In this document: piece by piece, positions 8,433 through 17,151 of the stretch | Position numbering within the stretch: the first letter of the stretch is position 1 | How the letters are laid out: each line of letters begins with the position of its first letter | Assembly (NCBI RefSeq): GCF_036895565.1 | Contig: NZ_CP145904.1 | Span: 2,356,001-2,420,000, forward strand | Reading direction: 5' to 3' | DNA length: 64,000 nucleotides | From: Flavobacterium sp. KS-LB2 | GTDB taxonomy: Bacteria > Bacteroidota > Bacteroidia > Flavobacteriales > Flavobacteriaceae | Made by a program: the position numbers and the translations under genes | Notes under the pieces: generated by a model | The model's database searches: none | What the model saw: the letters and a program-made list of their open reading frames with translations, nothing else | What the model was told of the DNA's origin: nothing

Positions 8433-9290
8433 ATGAAAATCGCCATCCTTACCTGCGAAAAACTTCCTAATTTAAATCCCGAAGATCAAAATATAATTCC
8501 TGAATTAGCCAAACACAACATCGAGGCCAAGGCTGTAATTTGGGACGATAAAACCATCACTTGGACCGACTTTGATTACCTGATTTTTCGCAATACTTGG
8601 GATTATTTCGAGAAAGAAACCGAGTTTAAAATTTGGCTCGACCAAATAGAAAAACTGGGAATCAAAACGCTCAATCCTATTGAAGTAATCAAGCAAAACA
8701 TCCATAAGTTTTACTTGCGCGATCTAGAAAAACAAGGAATCACAATTTTACCAACCGTTTTTATTGACAAAACAGATACTCTTAATCTTGCAGAACTGAT
8801 TCCTTCGCATTGGAAAAAAGCGGTTATAAAACCCGCATTTTCAGCTGGTTCCTATCTCACCGAAGTTTTTGAAGTTTCCGAAATTCAAGCAATAAGCGAA
8901 AAATATAAAAGTATAGCCCTAGAGAAAGAGTTGCTTTTACAGGAATTCATGCCCGAGATTCAAACATTGGGTGAAACTTCCTTTATCTTTTTCAATAAAC
9001 AATTCTCTCATGCGGTAAATAAAAAACCTGTTGATGGTGATTTTAGAGTACAATCCCTTTTTGGAGGAAAATACAATTTGGTTCAACCCAGTCAGGAACT
9101 AATTGATAAAGCGCAAAAAATCGCGGACACCTTCCCAGAGAATTTACTGTATGCCAGAGTAGACGGAATACTAATTGAGGACGAACTCTATTTAATGGAA
9201 ATTGAATGCATTGAACCCGATTTATATTTCAATCTTAGTGAAAACGCACTAGAACGATTTGTTTCGGCAATAGTGGAATTAATAGCCTAA
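8433..9290 (+). CDS. ATP-grasp domain protein
   Basis: The 285-aa protein begins MKIAILTCEKLPNLNPEDQ. ATP-grasp features follow: a lysine strand KKAVIKPAFSAGSYLTEVF, LLLQEFMPEIQTLGETSFIFF, and the metal-binding end LYARVDGILIEDELYLMEIECIEPDLYF with acidic residues E/D in the expected places. The fold joins a carboxylate to an amine or thiol using ATP, as in glutathione synthase. The substrate is not predictable here. It lies 30 bases before the adenosyltransferase gene and could share a transcript with it. Confidence 0.82.
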   Translation: MKIAILTCEKLPNLNPEDQNIIPELAKHNIEAKAVIWDDKTITWTDFDYLIFRNTWDYFEKETEFKIWLDQIEKLGIKTLNPIEVIKQNIHKFYLRDLEKQGITILPTVFIDKTDTLNLAELIPSHWKKAVIKPAFSAGSYLTEVFEVSEIQAISEKYKSIALEKELLLQEFMPEIQTLGETSFIFFNKQFSHAVNKKPVDGDFRVQSLFGGKYNLVQPSQELIDKAQKIADTFPENLLYARVDGILIEDELYLMEIECIEPDLYFNLSENALERFVSAIVELIA

Positions 9291-9322
9291 ATTTGTTTTT
9301 TTTTTAATCAAATAAACCGTAG

Positions 9323-9892
9323 ATGAAAGTATATACAAAGACTGGAGATAAAGGAACAACAGCCCTTTTTGGTGGAACCAGAGTCCCAAAAGACCATGCC
9401 CGAATTGAAAGTTACGGAACCGTTGACGAATTGAACTCTCATATTGGTCTGATTCGCGATCAAGAAATCAATGCGCATTATAAAGAAATCCTAATCGAGA
9501 TTCAAGATCGTCTCTTTACAGTGGGAGCTATATTAGCGACACCGCCAGAAAAAGAAGTGAAGAAAAATGGCGAATTGCGTTTGAAAAACTTGGGTATTAT
9601 CGAGTCTGATATAGAATTATTGGAAAATGAAATTGATGCTATGGAAGAAGCATTACCGCCAATGACTCATTTTGTACTTCCAGGCGGACATACTACTGTG
9701 TCATATTGTCATATTGCACGTTGCGTTTGTCGCAGGGCAGAGCGTTTAGCTGTCCATTTAAGCCATAATGAACCCGTTGCTGAAATCGCAATCAAGTACT
9801 TAAACCGACTTTCTGACTACCTTTTTGTGTTGGCACGAAAGTTGTCTCATGATTTGAATGCTGCGGAGGTTCAATGGATTCCGAGGAAGTAG
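9323..9892 (+). CDS. cob(I)alamin adenosyltransferase, PduO type
   Basis: This enzyme transfers the adenosyl group of ATP to cobalt(I) corrinoid, making adenosylcobalamin. The family's ATP-binding N-terminus is present (MKVYTKTGDKGTTALFGGTRVPKDHARIESYGTVDELNS). So is the C-terminal helical signature RCVCRRAERLAV ... YLNRLSDYLFVLAR. The length of 189 aa is typical for the trimeric PduO class. No cobalamin biosynthesis genes are nearby, so it probably serves salvage of corrinoids for a mutase. A tandem ATTCAGT-type repeat follows the stop. Confidence 0.95.
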   Translation: MKVYTKTGDKGTTALFGGTRVPKDHARIESYGTVDELNSHIGLIRDQEINAHYKEILIEIQDRLFTVGAILATPPEKEVKKNGELRLKNLGIIESDIELLENEIDAMEEALPPMTHFVLPGGHTTVSYCHIARCVCRRAERLAVHLSHNEPVAEIAIKYLNRLSDYLFVLARKLSHDLNAAEVQWIPRK

Positions 9893-9960
9893 TATTCAGT
9901 TTGCAGTATTCAGTATTCAGTACGAAAACTTTAAACTTTAAACCTGAAACTTTAAACTAA
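9890..9960. repeat. ATTCAGT / TTTAAAC simple dispersed repeat
   Basis: Directly after the stop codon the word AGTATTCAGT occurs repeatedly, followed by CTTTAAA-rich tandem words. Similar debris lies at 40005-40060 (ATTCAGT type) and 55801-55880 (TTTAAAC type). Confidence 0.55.
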
Positions 9961-10003
9961 ATAAAACGTTCTTAACTTTAACTAAAAATAAATCATTTTT
10001 TAC

Positions 10004-10033
10004 TTGTCTTTTTCAGTAAAAAATTTATTTTTG
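10004..10033 (+). promoter_or_regulatory. promoter of the DUF2795 gene
   Basis: TTG at 10004-10006 lies 19 bases before a perfect -7 box TATTTTTG at 10026-10033, matching the flavobacterial TTG-N19-TAnnTTTG arrangement. The start codon lies 22 bases further on. Confidence 0.75.
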
Positions 10034-10055
10034 CACAAAACTAAATCGACAACAG

Positions 10056-10277
10056 ATGTATTGGACATTAGAATTAGCATCTTATTTAAGTGATGCACCG
10101 TGGCCTGCTAACAAAGACGAACTTATTGACTACGCTATTAGAGCAGGAGCTCCATTAGAAGTAGTAGAAAACCTTCAATCTATAGAGGATGAAGGCGAGA
10201 TATATGAATCAATGGAAGAAATTTGGCCAGATTATCCTACAGACGAAGATTATCTTTGGAATGAGGATGAATATTAA
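10056..10277 (+). CDS. DUF2795 domain protein (73 aa)
   Basis: This is a small, very acidic protein beginning MYWTLELASYLSDAPWPANKDELIDYAIRAGAP and ending in a Glu/Asp/Tyr-rich tail (YPTDEDYLWNEDEY). The first 55 residues match the conserved DUF2795 core, which is widespread in Bacteroidota and often found just upstream of secA. The function is unknown. It has its own strong promoter and is separated from secA by a terminator, which suggests high independent expression. Confidence 0.85.
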   Translation: MYWTLELASYLSDAPWPANKDELIDYAIRAGAPLEVVENLQSIEDEGEIYESMEEIWPDYPTDEDYLWNEDEY

Positions 10278-10290
10278 AAAGTAAACCAAG

Positions 10291-10319
10291 AAAAAGTCTC
10301 AAAAGAGGCTTTTTTTTTG
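10291..10319 (+). terminator. terminator between DUF2795 gene and secA
   Basis: AAAAAGTCTC, a four-base loop and GAGGCTTTTT form a compact hairpin followed by a long T run. Read-through would feed secA. Confidence 0.8.
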
Positions 10320-10361
10320 TTTAAATTTACAGAATTACACAAACAGAAATAAAAACATATT

Positions 10362-13300
10362 ATGAGTTTTATAAATAGTATTATTAAAGTCTTTGTTGGG
10401 GATAAATCCCAAAAAGATGTCAAAGCTTTACAACCGTATCTTACCAAAATTAAAGCTTTTGAAACTCCTCTGATGGCATTATCTAATGATGATCTTAGAG
10501 GACGCACTGCTTTTTTCAAAGATAGAATCAAACAGGCTCGCGCTGAAAAAGATGCTAAAATAGCTGCACTGAAACTAGAAGTGGAAAGCATTGAAGATAT
10601 TGACAAAAGAGAAGACATTTATGTTGCTATTGATGCACTTGAAAAAGAAGCTTACGATATCTCCGAAAAAACGTTAATGGAAATTCTTCCGGAAGCTTTT
10701 GCCGTTGTAAAAGAAACAGCAAGACGTTTCAAAGACAACACAGCAATTGTTGTAACTGCAACCCCTAAAGACCGTGAACTTTCTGCTACAAAAAGCTACA
10801 TTACCCTAGATGGTGACAACGCAATTTGGGCAAATTCATGGAGTGCTGCTGGAAAAGAAATTACTTGGGACATGATTCACTATGACGTACAATTAATTGG
10901 CGGAATGGTTTTGCATGAAGGAAAAGTAGCTGAAATGCAAACGGGTGAAGGAAAAACATTGGTAGCAACCTTACCACTTTACTTAAATGCGTTGACAGGA
11001 AACGGTGTGCATTTAGTAACTGTGAATGATTACTTGGCAAAAAGAGATAGTACTTGGAAAGCGCCATTATTCGAATTTCACGGGATGACTGTAGAATGTA
11101 TTGACAATTACCAACCAAGTTCAGAAGGAAGAAAAAAAGCCTACGATGCGGATATCACTTACGGAACCAATAATGAATTTGGTTTTGACTACTTAAGAGA
11201 TAATATGGCACATTCGCCAGAAGATTTAGTGCAAAGAAAACACAATTATGCTATTGTCGATGAGGTCGATTCAGTTTTGATTGATGATGCAAGAACACCA
11301 TTGATTATTTCAGGTCCAGTTCCGCAAGGAGATCGTCATGAGTTTAATGAATTGAAACCAAAAATTGAAAACTTAGTTAGCATACAAAGACAATTGGCTA
11401 ACGGTTTCTTATCTGAAGCAAAAAAATTAATTAAAGAAGGAAATACTAAAGAAGGTGGATTCCAATTATTAAGAGCTTACAGAGCATTACCAAAAAACAA
11501 AGCATTAATTAAATTTTTGAGTGAAGAAGGAATTAAACAATTGCTTCAAAAAACCGAAAATCAATACATGCAGGATAACAAAAGAGAAATGCACAAGATT
11601 GATGAGGCATTGTATTTTGTTATTGAAGAAAAAAACAATCAGGTCGAATTGACAGACAACGGAATCAAATACCTTTCTGGAGATACTGATGCTGACTTTT
11701 TTGTACTTCCGGACATTGGAACTGAAATTGCCGCTATCGAAAAGAAAAAATTAGATAAAGACACTGAAGCCGAAGAAAAAGAACAATTATTTCAAGATTT
11801 TGGAGTGAAAAGTGAGCGTATTCATACTTTGACACAACTTTTGAAAGCCTACGCTTTATTCGAAAAAGATGTTGAATATGTAATCATGGACAATAAAATC
11901 ATGATTGTAGATGAGCAAACAGGTCGTATCATGGACGGTCGTCGTTATTCTGACGGATTGCACCAAGCGATTGAAGCCAAAGAAAATGTAAAAATCGAAG
12001 CTGCAACTCAAACATTTGCAACCGTTACGTTACAGAATTATTTCAGAATGTACAACAAACTGGGAGGAATGACTGGAACTGCAGTAACTGAAGCGGGCGA
12101 GTTATGGCAAATATATAAATTAGACGTTGTAGAAATTCCTACGAATAGAGGAATGGCCAGAAAAGACAAAGAGGATTTTATTTATAAAACGACTCGTGAA
12201 AAATTCAATGCCGTTATCGAAGACGTAACTGAATTATCTAATGCAGGAAGACCGGTTCTTATTGGTACAACTTCTGTAGAGATTTCAGAATTATTAAGCC
12301 GAATGTTGAAAATGAGAGGCGTTGTTCACAATGTCTTGAATGCAAAAATGCACAAACAAGAAGCACAAATTGTTGAAGAAGCCGGAAAACCTGGAGTGGT
12401 AACTATTGCAACAAACATGGCTGGTCGTGGTACCGATATTAAATTATCTGCCGAAGTAAAAGCCGCTGGTGGATTAGCAATTGTAGGAACAGAACGTCAT
12501 GATTCCCGTCGTGTTGACCGTCAGTTACGTGGTCGTGCCGGTCGTCAAGGAGATCCAGGAAGTTCTCAGTTTTATGTTTCTCTTGAAGACAACCTAATGC
12601 GTTTGTTTGGTTCTGAAAGAGTGGCTAAAGTGATGGACCGAATGGGATTACAGGAAGGTGAAGTGATTCAACATTCTATGATGACTAAATCGATCGAACG
12701 TGCTCAGAAAAAAGTAGAAGAAAACAACTTTGGTGTTCGTAAGCGTTTATTGGAATATGATGACGTTATGAATGCACAACGTGAAGTGGTTTACAAACGT
12801 CGTCGTCATGCGTTGTTTGGAGAGCGTTTGAAATTGGATATTGCAAACATGCTTTATGATACATGTGAATTGATTGTTGATCAAAATAAAGCAACCAATA
12901 ATTTCAAAAACTTTGAATTCGAATTGATTCGTTATTTCTCAATTACATCGCCAGTTACTGAAAGTGAATTCAGTAAATTGAGTGAAATGGAATTAACCGG
13001 TAAAATATACAAAGCTACGCTGGAATATTATACAGAGAAAACCGAAAGAAGTGCCAGAGAAGCATTCCCAATCATAAAAAGTGTTTACGAAGATAAAAAC
13101 AACCAATTTGAACGCATTGTAGTTCCTTTTACAGACGGAATCAAATCGTTGAATGTAGTTACTGATTTGAAAAAAGCCTACGAAACTGAGGGAGCTCAAC
13201 TGGTGGCTGATTTCGAAAAAAATATCACTTTGTCTATCGTAGATGAAGCTTGGAAGAAACACTTACGTAAAATGGATGAGTTGAAACAATCGGTTCAACT

Positions 13301-13703
13301 AGCGGTTCACGAACAAAAAGATCCATTACTTATTTACAAACTGGAAGCGTTCAATTTGTTTAGAGCCATGATTGACAATGTAAATAAAGAAGTGATTTCA
13401 TTCTTGTTCAAAGGAGATTTACCGGCTCAGGAAAACCAACAAATTCAAGAAGCGAAAGAAGTTGCTCCGGTAGAAGATTACACGACTTCAAAAGATGAAA
13501 TCGTAAGTAGCGAAGCTGCAAACCGTGAAGCTGGCCAAACGCAACAACGTCAAGTTACCGAAACTATCGTGAGAGATATGCCAAAAATTAATCGTAATGA
13601 TAACGTAACGATTCAAAACGTGGCCAACGGACAAACACAAGAAATGAAATACAAAAAAGCCGAAAGCTTAATCGCTTCAGGACAATGGGTTATCGTGAAC
13701 TAA
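10362..13703 (+). CDS. secA: preprotein translocase ATPase SecA
   Basis: SecA drives protein export through SecYEG. Walker A is [14 protein letters not shown] and the DEAD-like box lies in [22 protein letters not shown]. The second ATPase half holds [21 protein letters not shown] and [14 protein letters not shown], and the helical scaffold ends near [20 protein letters not shown]. At 1113 aa it is about 200 residues longer than the E. coli protein. One extra block is after [15 protein letters not shown], inside the preprotein-binding region, as in other Bacteroidota. The tail ends [12 protein letters not shown] and lacks the CxC...CH zinc motif. ATG 10362 follows the terminator of the upstream gene. 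Confidence 0.98.
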   Translation: MSFINSIIKVFVGDKSQKDVKALQPYLTKIKAFETPLMALSNDDLRGRTAFFKDRIKQARAEKDAKIAALKLEVESIEDIDKREDIYVAIDALEKEAYDISEKTLMEILPEAFAVVKETARRFKDNTAIVVTATPKDRELSATKSYITLDGDNAIWANSWSAAGKEITWDMIHYDVQLIGGMVLHEGKVAEMQTGEGKTLVATLPLYLNALTGNGVHLVTVNDYLAKRDSTWKAPLFEFHGMTVECIDNYQPSSEGRKKAYDADITYGTNNEFGFDYLRDNMAHSPEDLVQRKHNYAIVDEVDSVLIDDARTPLIISGPVPQGDRHEFNELKPKIENLVSIQRQLANGFLSEAKKLIKEGNTKEGGFQLLRAYRALPKNKALIKFLSEEGIKQLLQKTENQYMQDNKREMHKIDEALYFVIEEKNNQVELTDNGIKYLSGDTDADFFVLPDIGTEIAAIEKKKLDKDTEAEEKEQLFQDFGVKSERIHTLTQLLKAYALFEKDVEYVIMDNKIMIVDEQTGRIMDGRRYSDGLHQAIEAKENVKIEAATQTFATVTLQNYFRMYNKLGGMTGTAVTEAGELWQIYKLDVVEIPTNRGMARKDKEDFIYKTTREKFNAVIEDVTELSNAGRPVLIGTTSVEISELLSRMLKMRGVVHNVLNAKMHKQEAQIVEEAGKPGVVTIATNMAGRGTDIKLSAEVKAAGGLAIVGTERHDSRRVDRQLRGRAGRQGDPGSSQFYVSLEDNLMRLFGSERVAKVMDRMGLQEGEVIQHSMMTKSIERAQKKVEENNFGVRKRLLEYDDVMNAQREVVYKRRRHALFGERLKLDIANMLYDTCELIVDQNKATNNFKNFEFELIRYFSITSPVTESEFSKLSEMELTGKIYKATLEYYTEKTERSAREAFPIIKSVYEDKNNQFERIVVPFTDGIKSLNVVTDLKKAYETEGAQLVADFEKNITLSIVDEAWKKHLRKMDELKQSVQLAVHEQKDPLLIYKLEAFNLFRAMIDNVNKEVISFLFKGDLPAQENQQIQEAKEVAPVEDYTTSKDEIVSSEAANREAGQTQQRQVTETIVRDMPKINRNDNVTIQNVANGQTQEMKYKKAESLIASGQWVIVN

Positions 13704-13729
13704 TAACCATTTCAATTCCTTACTATTAC

Positions 13730-13767
13730 ATTCCCCAATTACGAAAGTAGTTGGGGAATTTTTTTTT
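13730..13767 (+). terminator. secA terminator
   Basis: The arms ATTCCCCAA (13730-13738) and TTGGGGAAT (13751-13759) are perfect and are followed by a T run. Confidence 0.9.
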
Positions 13768-13848
13768 GGAGCTATTCCCGCCATATGTTTCAATCTTGTG
13801 GGGCAAAACGAAAGCCCCACAAGGATTTCCACTGCTGTCGGGGCTAGG
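13768..13848 (+). repeat. structured intergenic repeat, copy B
   Basis: It begins GGAGCTATTCCCGCC and ends GGATTTCCACTGCTGTC plus GGGGCTAGG. The central stem is perfect, CTTGTGGGGC (13795-13804) with GCCCCACAAG (13814-13823), but its sequence differs from copy A. Conserved ends with a compensated, changing stem suggest that the folded form matters. Confidence 0.8.
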
Positions 13849-14059
13849 TATTTTGTGGTAAACAACTCTGTTTACGGTTTCCCGTAATAATCCTGTGCGC
13901 CAAGAATATATCTTTAAAAAAAATGAATAGCTGTTATATTTTTATAAGTATTTTCAGCGATTTATTTATATATTTGAAAATAAATAAAACCTGATGTTTA
14001 TTAGGGCTATCAATCAAATTATGAGGTGATAAGTCTTATAGTGTCAGACAAATATATTA

Positions 14060-14074
14060 GTTAGCAGAAATCGC
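14060..14074 (+). repeat. left inverted repeat around the DUF6161-like gene
   Basis: GTTAGCAGAAATCGC is matched in inverse orientation at 15409-15423 with 13 of 15 identical positions. Confidence 0.5.
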
Positions 14075-14128
14075 ACCGCAGAATACCGAAATAACAATAG
14101 ATTTTAAAATAATTTATAAAAAGTAATT

Positions 14129-15397
14129 ATGACAAATGTAGAACTTAAAAAAATTATCAATCAATCTCCGCAAGCAGATGAATATAACAAACAAGAATTT
14201 ACATTTAATTTTCCTTATATAAATTATACTAAAACAATTATTGGACTTTCAAGTCTGTATGTATTTGTAAACCAACAGTTAAAAGGTTGGCAGTCATATA
14301 ATGACACCGATATTCCTGCAGAGTTGAATAATTCAATTACATATTTTAATGTAATCAAGCAGAGAATAATTGAGTATGTGAATAGTTATGCACATCAAGA
14401 TTTGAGTAATATTCAATCGTATATACCTTCAATTATTCAAGCCATACAAAATATTAGAACAAAACCATTTTTATATAATTTACCCGAAGTAGATTTCCTA
14501 ATTAAAATACATAAAGATTTACCAAACTCTTATCCAACTGCACATTCAGTAATTGTTGGAGAGTTTAACTATCCTTTACTATCCTCAAAAGAGAGTTTAA
14601 TCGGTATGATAGCATCTTATGAATTTATACTAAAAGATAACTCCTCAATTGTTGAAAGAAGAAATGCCGAAAAAAAATCAATAAACAGTCTACGTAGTGA
14701 CTTTGTAAATTATATTTCAGAAACTGAAAAAGAAACTACAAAGCAACTCCAAGAATCAGAAAAAAAATATCTTGAGCAAATTGAATCAATTGAAGAGATA
14801 AAAACTGATAAAGAGAACGTCATAGAAGAATGGTTTAATGCATCAAAATCAAATTTTGATACTTTTTATACATCTTCTAATGAAAACATTGGAGCATTAG
14901 AAAGTGCCTATAATGAATTGTTAAGTCTAAAGAAACCAGCTGATTATTGGAAAGAAAGAGCTACAGAATTGAAAAAAGAGGGCGATGTTTTTTTTAAAAT
15001 ATTACTTGGATTAGTTGGCTTTGCAGTTATAACTTTATATCTATTACTATGGTTAACTCCAGAAGGTATGGAAAAAACTTTCTTCAATGATGATAGAAGT
15101 TTAGCAATTAGATGGAGCGTAATATACATCACTTTTATTTCTTTTCTATTTTTTGCTATTAAAGCAGTTATGAAATCTATGTTCAGTTCCTATCATCTTT
15201 CTCGTGACGCTGAAGAGCGACAAAGGTTGACTTATGTTTACCTAGCAATGGTTAAAGATGCAAGTATTGATAAAGAAGACCGTCATTTGGTTATGCAGTC
15301 TTTGTTTAGCAGAGCAGATACAGGTTTATTAAAAGAAGATTCTTCGCCTAGTATGCCTGGAACTGGCGGAATCTTTGATGTAATTAAAAACAGATAA
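14129..15397 (+). CDS. coiled-coil membrane protein, DUF6161-like (422 aa)
   Basis: The N-terminal 170 residues are soluble with no known motif. A charged coiled coil spans about 170-275 (SETEKETTKQLQESEKKYLEQIESIEEIKTD). Two membrane helices follow (FFKILLGLVGFAVITLYLLLWL and VIYITFISFLFFAIKAVM). The C-terminal SRDAEERQRLTYVYLAMVKDASIDKEDRHLVMQSLFSR resembles the conserved tail of DUF6161 proteins as I recall it. It sits in a hairpin, N- and C-termini on the same side. Function is unknown. It appears more AT-rich than neighbouring core genes and is bracketed by inverted repeats, which suggests acquisition. Confidence 0.75.
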   Translation: MTNVELKKIINQSPQADEYNKQEFTFNFPYINYTKTIIGLSSLYVFVNQQLKGWQSYNDTDIPAELNNSITYFNVIKQRIIEYVNSYAHQDLSNIQSYIPSIIQAIQNIRTKPFLYNLPEVDFLIKIHKDLPNSYPTAHSVIVGEFNYPLLSSKESLIGMIASYEFILKDNSSIVERRNAEKKSINSLRSDFVNYISETEKETTKQLQESEKKYLEQIESIEEIKTDKENVIEEWFNASKSNFDTFYTSSNENIGALESAYNELLSLKKPADYWKERATELKKEGDVFFKILLGLVGFAVITLYLLLWLTPEGMEKTFFNDDRSLAIRWSVIYITFISFLFFAIKAVMKSMFSSYHLSRDAEERQRLTYVYLAMVKDASIDKEDRHLVMQSLFSRADTGLLKEDSSPSMPGTGGIFDVIKNR

Positions 15398-15408
15398 TAA
15401 AACACAAA

Positions 15409-15423
15409 GCGACATCTGCTAAC
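15409..15423 (-). repeat. right inverted repeat around the DUF6161-like gene
   Basis: GCGACATCTGCTAAC is the inverse of the element at 14060-14074. It also begins a longer attC-like stretch reaching GGAACGTAGTCAC just before the next gene. Confidence 0.5.
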
Positions 15424-15540
15424 CGCCGTTTGGCAAGATTGCAAATTTTATGGTAAGTTCACTTCTGCTTTCCTTTGATAAATTTACAAAATTTATACTT
15501 TTACAAAGTAAAGGCCAAGCGCCGGAACGTAGTCACAATT

Positions 15541-16191
15541 ATGAAGAACCTCATATTAATATTAACTTTTCTAATTTCCTGCAAGAATCTTATTGCACAA
15601 GAATCATCATTGACTAAAAACAAGGTTGAATGGTTTGAAAGTGGTCAAAAATATTTAAAAAAAGGCAAATTGGAAATTGCTGTTTCCCAATTTAATATGG
15701 CTTATAAATATGATAAAAATTCAGATATTCAAATATTAGCTCGCAAAAAAAATGATTCATTGTTACCTATAATCTACAAAAAAATCATTCAAGAATGGAG
15801 GGGTAATTGGAAAATAAAAGAGTTACATCGTATTGGACATTCTGCAAAATTCTCTGAGTATATTCTAATTGGCGATGATAAAATTGTTTTTTATCAAAAA
15901 GATTTAAAGGGGAAGGAAACTATAATACGTTCAGAGTTAATTAAATTTTTCCCATTAGATTCTATGAAGACTTTTTACAGTTTACGTAAAGTTATATTTG
16001 AAAATTCTGAAATTTGGAGTTTTGAGACCGACAAGAAAAAATCACAAAAGCGACTATATCCAACACTTGAAAGAGATTCTTCAAGACGTGGTTATATGCT
16101 TATAGATGAACGAAGTTTTATCACAGACAGAAAATTACGAAAAGAAGCACTTAAAAAAGAAATTTATACTTTTTACGTGAAGGTAGAATAA
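15541..16191 (+). CDS. secreted hypothetical protein (216 aa)
   Basis: I do not recognise a family. The ATG at 15541 is chosen over in-frame starts from 15475 because it directly begins a signal peptide, MKNLILILTFLISCKNLIAQ. The mature part opens with a TPR-like segment (WFESGQKYLKKGKLEIAVSQFNMAYKYDKNSDIQILAR). A beta-rich region follows (EYILIGDDKIVFYQKDLKGKETIIRSELIKFF), with a basic C-terminus. It resembles small exported proteins found in Bacteroidota accessory regions. It is flanked on both sides by attC-like sequences. Confidence 0.65.
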   Translation: MKNLILILTFLISCKNLIAQESSLTKNKVEWFESGQKYLKKGKLEIAVSQFNMAYKYDKNSDIQILARKKNDSLLPIIYKKIIQEWRGNWKIKELHRIGHSAKFSEYILIGDDKIVFYQKDLKGKETIIRSELIKFFPLDSMKTFYSLRKVIFENSEIWSFETDKKKSQKRLYPTLERDSSRRGYMLIDERSFITDRKLRKEALKKEIYTFYVKVE

Positions 16192-16235
16192 CTGCGTACA
16201 ACACTTGCTAAAAGAGAACGTTATGCATGACAATT
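16192..16235. repeat. attC-like sequence after the secreted orphan
   Basis: TGCGTACAAC soon after the stop and GTTATGCA at the end (GAACGTTATGCATGA) are complementary in their key triplets (TGC/GCA, AAC/GTT). This resembles the ends of an integron attC site. No integrase lies in the window. Confidence 0.35.
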
Positions 16236-16249
16236 CTTTAAATCCCACT

Positions 16250-16316
16250 GGCGCTCGTTTGCAACGAGTGCCAACTTAAATTATAAAAACAAATCATAGC
16301 GTTTGCAACGCGGCTA
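16250..16316 (+). repeat. REP pair, left of the RAYT gene
   Basis: Two hairpins lie in tandem. The first (16250-16272) has arms GGCGCTCGTT and AACGAGTGCC around TGC. The second (16297-16316) has core GCGTT-TGC-AACGC. The pair recurs inverted at 16962-17025 and direct at 17809-17871. Confidence 0.8.
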
Positions 16317-16393
16317 ATTAGTATAGAAATATTTTAAAAAAAACACTTCTGTTTCTTATTATTAAGATTTATCCTGTATTTAAAATAAAACCA

Positions 16394-16948
16394 ATGTCCG
16401 AAAAATACAAAGTAATTGATAGTACAGTGCCTACTTTTATTACTATTACAGTTGTAGATTAGGTAGATTTGTTTGTACGCCCTGTTTATTGTAATATATT
16501 AGATGAGTCTTTAAATTATTGCATTAAAGAAAAAGGTTTGAGTGTACATGCATACGTTTACATGACAAGTCATATTCATTTAATAGTAACTGCCTTCGAC
16601 GGTGAATTGCAAAATGTAATTAGTGATTTTAAAAAACATACTTCAAAAAAATTAGTAAAGGCAATTCAAGAACATCCTGAAAGTAGACGAGAATGGTTGT
16701 TACGAAAGTTTAGTTTTGAAGCTCAAAAATCAGGAAGGGCAAAAAATTACAAATTGTGGCAAGACGGCTTTCATCCGGTTATATTAGATACTTTAGAAAA
16801 AATAGAGCAACGCGTTAACTACATACATTACAATCCTATTGAAGCCGAAATCGTTTTTCAGGAACGCGATTATGTAAATAGTAGTTATAGAAATCATGAA
16901 GAAGACAACGCAGTTTTTTGTAATGTGAATGTTGAACCTTTATGGTAA
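16394..16948 (+). pseudogene. REP-associated tyrosine transposase (RAYT, IS200/Y1 type), nonsense mutation at codon 23
   Basis: Reading from ATG 16394 gives MSEKYKVIDSTVPTFITITVVD, then TAG (16460-16462), then VDLFVRPVY in the same frame. The family has Trp at this place, so TGG became TAG. The remainder is intact: MTSHIHLIV with the HUH metal-binding His pair, KLWQDGFHPV, and RVNYIHYNPIEAEIV, whose helix should carry the catalytic tyrosine. The enzymes cleave REP hairpins as single-stranded DNA. Matching inverted REP pairs flank the gene. Restart at TTG 16469 is conceivable but would lose the first beta strand. Confidence 0.85.
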
Positions 16949-16961
16949 TATTTTAGTCAAA

Positions 16962-17025
16962 CCGCGTTGCAAACACTACGATTTGTCATAAGAATTCAAG
17001 TAGGCACCCGTTGCAAACGAGCGCC
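16962..17025 (-). repeat. REP pair, right of the RAYT gene (inverted)
   Basis: CCGCGTTGCAAAC and the hairpin at 17003-17025 (GGCACCCGTT, TGC..., AACGAGCGCC) are the reverse complement of the left pair in order and sequence, with few changes. Confidence 0.8.
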
Positions 17026-17084
17026 AGATAGCGGGAATGAAATCCGCCACGACGATAAGAACTCATTAAAAAGAAAATACTAAA

Positions 17085-17114
17085 TGTGATTGCTTCGTTC
17101 CTCGCAATGACTCA
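17085..17114. repeat. 30-base dispersed repeat, copy 1
   Basis: It begins TGTGATTGCTTCGTTCCTCG and ends CAATGACTCA. It has an internal imperfect inverted repeat ATTGC...GCAAT and is identical to 17934-17963. Confidence 0.8.
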
Positions 17115-17151
17115 ACAAACCGTTACAATCTAATTTAAGTGTTTGTTTACA

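Larger units (their letters stand above)
13704..14128. other. intergenic region: terminator, repeat B, promoter, cassette-like left end
   Basis: After the secA terminator and repeat B come a small dyad GTAAAC/GTTTAC (13858-13876) and a -7 box TATATTTG at 13969-13976, the best promoter candidate for the next gene. At 14060-14074 lies GTTAGCAGAAATCGC, the left member of an inverted repeat around that gene. Confidence 0.5.

Noticed and set aside
16394..16948. IS605-type element with accessory TnpB
   Set aside because: No TnpB-like gene is near, and the protein fits the REP-associated branch with REP pairs on both sides.
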